Assembly: GCF_024124545.1 (NCBI RefSeq)
Contig: NZ_JAMXSF010000001.1
Span: forward strand, 1 to 64,000
Length of the DNA: 64,000 nt
Source of the DNA: Pseudoalteromonas sp. XMcav2-N
Lineage (GTDB): Bacteria; Pseudomonadota; Gammaproteobacteria; Enterobacterales; Alteromonadaceae
Reading direction: 5' to 3'
Shown here: one piece after another, positions 60,562 through 64,000 of the stretch
Numbering within the stretch: the stretch's first letter is position 1
Layout: the number at the start of each line of letters is the position of its first letter
Translations under genes and position numbers: made by a program
Notes under the pieces: model-generated
Database searches by the model: none
The model's input: the letters and a program-made list of their open reading frames with translations, nothing else
What the model was told of the DNA's origin: nothing

Positions 60562-60837
60562 TTAGCTGATAACCCATGCTTCGTAGTAGTGGCTACCGTC
60601 TTTGAGAGCGTAAGTAAATAAGTTGTCATTCGAGTTCCATTGACTTCTATAACCTCCACCCCAGTCTTCAAGTGTAGTGATTAGGTGGCTAAACTCATAC
60701 GGTTCCAGATGGACTATTAACTTTTCATAGAATTGACTGATTTGATCATCATTACTGCCATGAGCTGCTGCCGCAGCATCGGTCACTGCATTCGTCCAAT
60801 ACTCCTGACTCATATCTGAAAGTGGTAACTTTGCCAT
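60562..60837 (-). CDS. Hypothetical acidic 91-residue protein
   Basis: I do not recognise this protein. It is acidic, has no signal peptide or membrane segment, and carries a central DWGGGYRSQW stretch. The start is supported by AAAGGAAA 8 nt before ATG 60837, and a perfect 7-bp inverted repeat lies upstream. It is convergent with the SGNH gene and its stop lies about 60 nt from that gene's terminator hairpin. It may be a single-gene unit. Confidence 0.6.
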   Translation of the reverse strand: MAKLPLSDMSQEYWTNAVTDAAAAAHGSNDDQISQFYEKLIVHLEPYEFSHLITTLEDWGGGYRSQWNSNDNLFTYALKDGSHYYEAWVIS

Positions 60838-60860
60838 AATTAATTTCCTTTAATGTTGAG

Positions 60861-60877
60861 ACGAGTCTACGACTCGT
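60861..60877 (-). promoter_or_regulatory. Perfect inverted repeat upstream of the 91-residue gene
   Basis: ACGAGTC-TAC-GACTCGT, 7-bp arms, about 24 nt before ATG 60837. It could be an operator or a 5' leader hairpin. The rest of 60878-61078 is non-coding and shows no clear signal. Confidence 0.4.
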
Positions 60878-61078
60878 GTTTGTGAAAAAAACGTACTAAT
60901 TATGTTGCATTGAAAGGTATAGCAGTCTAGGTGTTAGGCAGCAATTACACTGGATTACACATCGAGTGTGCCGGACACCCAACCCATACCTGTAAACACG
61001 CTACCCCGGCGCAAAGTTAGCGCAAGCGACCACACGCTTCTATAGTTTAACTAAATTCCTTGTACTGCATATTGCATC

Positions 61079-61846
61079 ATGTTCAGGATCATATTGCTGT
61101 TATCTTTTCTAGCCTGGCAGCTGCACGCTAAGGGCACTAATCCCGTAAGTATTGCAACTGGTGAGTATCCGCCGTTTACCGGCAGTAAGTTGCAGGACGA
61201 TGGGTTCGTGAACCAGGTTATCCGCTTGGCACTGGCGAATGAAGGATATCTGGCGCAGTTTGAATACTTACCCTGGAAGCGTAGTTTTCAGGCGGCTCGG
61301 CAGGGGCTGTATGCGATGGCGTCATACTGGGTCTGTGAGGCTGAATATCAGCAACACTTCTATTGCAGCGATGAGCTCTATCGTGGTCAGCTGTTACTGT
61401 ATTTCCGTGCCGACACACCGTTGCCAGATTGGCGTAGTATTGACGATCTGAAACCCTATCGGATAGGCGCGATTTTAGGCTACGAATATGTGCCAGAGTT
61501 TCGCAAGGCGATTGAGGAGGGCGAGCTGGATGTGATTATGGTCAGTAATGACCGGCTTAATCTGAATATGCTACTCAATGACCGCGTGGACCTGCTCCTG
61601 CTCAGTGACACGGCAATGCAAAGCCTGATGACCAACCATTTTCCCTCCTTACAAAAAGATAAGATCCGGGCACACCCCAGACCATTTTTAAATTACCGTG
61701 CCCATGTCTTATTTCCAAAATCTAGAAAAGAGAGTGTTGTGCTACGCGACCAGTTTAATCGGGGGCTGCAAACACTCAAAGCGTCAGGTGAATTTGAACG
61801 CCAGTGGCAGCGGTTACTGAATGGGGAGTTTGTGCCTGAGCGTTAG
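61079..61846 (+). CDS. Periplasmic solute-binding-like protein (SBP_bac_3 type)
   Basis: 255 residues with a signal peptide (MFRIILLLSFLAWQLHA). The mature part fits the two-lobed family-3 solute-binding fold: VSIATGEYPPFTG at the start, PWKRSFQAARQG, then a second lobe with YRIGAILGYEY and DRVDLLLLSD. Gammaproteobacteria carry many stand-alone members of this type without a transporter, and none is encoded beside it here. The ribosome-binding site before ATG 61079 is weak. No link to the NRPS is evident beyond position. Confidence 0.75.
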   Translation: MFRIILLLSFLAWQLHAKGTNPVSIATGEYPPFTGSKLQDDGFVNQVIRLALANEGYLAQFEYLPWKRSFQAARQGLYAMASYWVCEAEYQQHFYCSDELYRGQLLLYFRADTPLPDWRSIDDLKPYRIGAILGYEYVPEFRKAIEEGELDVIMVSNDRLNLNMLLNDRVDLLLLSDTAMQSLMTNHFPSLQKDKIRAHPRPFLNYRAHVLFPKSRKESVVLRDQFNRGLQTLKASGEFERQWQRLLNGEFVPER

Positions 61847-62040
61847 TTGTTATGAAAAGTGAACAGGCTTCAGCAGTCCGTCTCATGAAGTGTCAGAGGT
61901 CATGTCACGGCAAAACATAACTGTTTGTTTATTATTGTATTTTTGTTTTTATGAATTAATTCATGAATTTTCAGATGGTGTTGTAATTTGTTTATAGTGT
62001 GTTAACTTGGAGCGGCTTTAACAAACATAAGGAAATTAAA
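61847..62040. promoter_or_regulatory. Upstream region of the RiPP-like peptide, with palindromes
   Basis: 194 bp, very AT-rich. ATGAATTAATTCAT (61951-61964) is a perfect 14-bp palindrome, overlapped by AATTCATGAATT (61958-61969). AATTAATTCATG (61954-61965) also occurs in the NRPS divergent region at 30792-30803. Confidence 0.4.
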
Positions 62041-62271
62041 ATGAAGTTAAATCTAAAGAAGAAAAGCATCAAATCGTTGAGTTCGGACAACAAAAAACTC
62101 CCTAATGCAGCAACGCCCGCGGTTGCTGGTGGAACACATTCTGATTATGTATGCGAAACTGCTGCATACTGCAATACTAATCATTGCTTCACTAAAAAAT
62201 GGAATGAAGGTTGTAACCCTCAGCTTTATACCTACCAGGGAACAGGGTGCTGCAGAACCACCCTGTGCTAA
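62041..62271 (+). CDS. Cys-rich RiPP precursor peptide with double-Gly leader
   Basis: 76 residues. The start at 62041 is set by AAGGAAA about 6 nt upstream; the longer frame from 61999 lacks a site. Residues 1-31 form a leader (MKLNLKKKSIKSLSSDNKKL, then PNAATPAVAGG). It matches the lysine-rich KKxIKxLS...LP..ATP.VAGG leaders of class I lanthipeptide-like natural-product precursors seen in marine bacteria. Cleavage after Gly31 would give a 45-residue core with seven Cys (38, 44, 49, 58, 70, 71, 76) plus many Thr and Ser. No lanthipeptide, radical-SAM or peptidase-transporter gene is in the window, so it is an orphan here; modification is inference. Confidence 0.75.
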   Translation: MKLNLKKKSIKSLSSDNKKLPNAATPAVAGGTHSDYVCETAAYCNTNHCFTKKWNEGCNPQLYTYQGTGCCRTTLC

Positions 62272-62590
62272 GTTCAGTTGAGTAACGCCGTGTGTGTAAG
62301 CCATGATGTAAAGGGACACTCTTTCAACAAGTGTCAATCCCGAAATGGCTTTATCGACACGTGGCAAACGCTGCAGGCTCATCATTCGGTGTAAGCCTGC
62401 CGCTATCATTTTTCTCAATACACTACAGTGATGCGCTACTTTTCAGGAGCAGCCAAATACGCTCGCGTTTGCACTGGGCGTTGACCTTGGCTGGATTTCT
62501 CGACCCCCTACCTGAGGGGCCTCGTTAACTTTTGGGTGAGAAAGGTCTACCGCTATTAGGGTTAAACTTCGACAAACCTGGTTCGATTTT
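62272..62590. other. Intergenic stretch, no supported gene
   Basis: 319 bp. A 65-codon plus-strand frame (62331-62528) has no ribosome-binding site or recognisable domain. A hairpin with stem GACACT/AGTGTC near 62322-62342 could be a weak terminator for the peptide gene, but lacks a T run. Confidence 0.4.
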
Positions 62591-64000
62591 TTATTTGGCG
62601 CTTAATCGCTTGATATCACCCTCAACCGATTCCATTTTGGCGATCACTAAGGTGCCATCGGCAGCAATATCGTAGTGCCAGAGCAGGTGTTGTGTTTTCA
62701 GAAGCTCAGGCTTTGCGACACCATCCAATGCCAGTCGCCAGATATGATCCGTTTTTGACCAGGCGCTTTGCCAGTACAAATAACCATCTTTGAGCCTGGG
62801 ATTGGTTATCTGATGATATGCTCTGGGCTCCAGGGAAGTCAGTTTAGTTTCCTTCATGCGCGCAGCGTTTATTTCCGTGCTGTGATAAAGTGCGGCGTCT
62901 TTAAAGATGAGCCAACTTTGAGCCCGGTAGTCATACATCAACATATCTGATGCCAGTGCAAAGCGGCGCTGCAATTGACCTGCTTTGTCATAAATCAAAA
63001 CGTCATGTCCGTCTGTTGCCCACAGCGTATCTGCATCTATCCAACCAAAGTGGCGAAGTGAACGCGATAGGGCAGGAGTGAAGGTGTGCATTACCCCAGA
63101 GCGGTCTAGCAGCAGTAACCGAGTCTCCCGGTTAGCCAGAATATGAGCATTGTCCGGGCTCCAGGTGACAAAGTTGACGTAATCACTGCCCTTGTGATGG
63201 GTCAGCTGAACTACCTTGTCATTGCTATGCAGGTATATTTCACACGCGCCGGTGCGGCGTGACATAAATGCCGTTTCACCCAGGCTGTTGGTGACTGGCA
63301 GATAATCATGGCTGGAACTGGAAAAAATAGGCAGGTCGTCTTTGTCGCGAATATTCACCTGCCAGCTTTCGGCGGCACTGAAAATATAACCCTGTTTGTC
63401 AACACTGAGACTGCTAAATATCCCCTGCGGTGTCGAGATGACCTGATATTGATGTCCATCACGCGTTGTGGCGATCAGGTTATGGTGCTTGCTGCCATCG
63501 TTAGTGATCATGCTGTGTTGTTTTGGATCATAGGCAATCAGCCAGACTGGGAAGTTCCAGTGCAGCTGCACTTTGCCATCTAGCGTGATTAAGCGTGAAT
63601 GCTGAAAGGCATTTTTCACCAGGTAATAGATTTGATTGTCCCAGCCGCGCAATGTGCTGATGAGCTTATCGTCTTCATCAAGCTTAAGAGGAATAGGAAT
63701 ATATTTATTATTATCAGTATGATACTGATATGCTTGCATGCCCGTTTTGCCTAATACAGAGACAATAAGCTGATTGTCTGATTGCCAGCTTGGCGCCTGA
63801 ATACGATAACAAGGCAGACCTTGAGCACGGTTCAGCTGCTGACCTTGCGCGTTCACAATCAATAGTTCACAACGGTCGCCCTGATAACGCCAAACTGCCA
63901 GCCAGTCTTTTTCAGGATGCCAGGTTGGTTTGGCAACTCGGCTGTCAAATTGTAAACGCTGTATCGGGTTGCCCTGCTTATCGGAAATAACCAGAGTTTT
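62591..64000 (-). CDS. Beta-propeller protein, C-terminal part (possibly CadC-like regulator)
   Basis: The frame is open to the window edge, so the start is missing; the TTG at 63862 is not a real start because coding continues upstream (VAKPTWHPEKDWLAVWRYQG). It has repeated 40-50-residue blades of WD40/PD40 type, such as FVTWSPDNAHILANRETRLL and RHFGWIDADTLWATDGHDVL. Such propellers form the periplasmic half of membrane-anchored winged-helix (CadC-like) regulators common in Pseudoalteromonas and Shewanella, or of TolB-like proteins. The N-terminal half needed to decide is outside the window. It ends GDIKRLSAK. Confidence 0.65.
   Translation of the reverse strand, partial: KTLVISDKQGNPIQRLQFDSRVAKPTWHPEKDWLAVWRYQGDRCELLIVNAQGQQLNRAQGLPCYRIQAPSWQSDNQLIVSVLGKTGMQAYQYHTDNNKYIPIPLKLDEDDKLISTLRGWDNQIYYLVKNAFQHSRLITLDGKVQLHWNFPVWLIAYDPKQHSMITNDGSKHHNLIATTRDGHQYQVISTPQGIFSSLSVDKQGYIFSAAESWQVNIRDKDDLPIFSSSSHDYLPVTNSLGETAFMSRRTGACEIYLHSNDKVVQLTHHKGSDYVNFVTWSPDNAHILANRETRLLLLDRSGVMHTFTPALSRSLRHFGWIDADTLWATDGHDVLIYDKAGQLQRRFALASDMLMYDYRAQSWLIFKDAALYHSTEINAARMKETKLTSLEPRAYHQITNPRLKDGYLYWQSAWSKTDHIWRLALDGVAKPELLKTQHLLWHYDIAADGTLVIAKMESVEGDIKRLSAK

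Noticed and set aside
62331..62528. 65-codon plus-strand frame after the RiPP gene
   Set aside because: No ribosome-binding site, overlaps the probable 3' end of the peptide transcript, and no recognisable motif.
1..64000. CRISPR arrays, tRNA and rRNA genes
   Set aside because: No regularly spaced short repeats and no cloverleaf or rRNA-like sequence were seen; the only repeated DNA is module homology and the 34-bp pair.

Overview
The window looks like a marine gammaproteobacterium, most likely Pseudoalteromonas or a close relative. This is an inference from the style of the short double-glycine peptide, the integron-like remnants, the MacAB-like exporter tied to NRPS genes, and the moderate GC content. 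It is dominated by one nonribosomal peptide synthetase (NRPS) locus of about 56 kb (3.99-60.5 kb), flanked on the left by mobile DNA and on the right by small secreted-protein and peptide genes.

Left flank (1-3.95 kb): the 3' end of an IS10-like IS4-family element abuts a recognisable attC-type hairpin and a single integron-cassette-like gene with an RraB-like domain. Next come a leucine-rich-repeat gene bracketed by a 34-bp direct repeat, and a complete IS3-family element with intact frameshift signal, inverted repeats and a 4-bp target duplication. The IS3 element splits the second copy of the repeat.

Minus-strand operon (30.58 to 3.99 kb, ended by a 12-bp-stem terminator): four NRPS genes with 1, 2, 2 and 1 modules, then an MFS exporter, a MacA-like periplasmic adaptor, an ABC ATPase and an eight-helix MacB/FtsX-type permease. 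The first NRPS has a TubC-type N-terminal docking domain, so it should receive a chain from another protein. The last module is a glycine module followed by an epimerization-like domain that has lost both catalytic residues.

Plus-strand operon (31.38-60.46 kb): one uninterrupted nine-module NRPS gene of about 9,180 codons, starting at a GTG with a good ribosome-binding site. It is followed by a stand-alone type II thioesterase and a secreted SGNH-type hydrolase. It opens with A-PCP (a loading module preceded by a half condensation domain) and ends on a bare PCP with no thioesterase.

The simplest reading is one 15-module assembly line transcribed from a shared divergent promoter region (30,584-31,376). 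The giant protein starts the chain and hands over to the TubC-docked protein, and the minus-strand synthetases follow in gene order. My hand-aligned pocket codes suggest roughly: cationic (Arg-like) - unknown - aliphatic - unknown - Pro - unknown (no Asp235) - Pro - Asp-like - aliphatic - Gly - cationic? - Val-like - diamino-like? - Gly - Gly. I do not recognise a known product, and no covalent thioesterase is present.

Right flank (60.5-64 kb): an unrecognised 91-residue protein, a periplasmic solute-binding-like protein, a Cys-rich 76-residue RiPP-type precursor with a double-Gly leader (no modification enzyme visible in the window), and the C-terminal part of a beta-propeller protein running off the edge.
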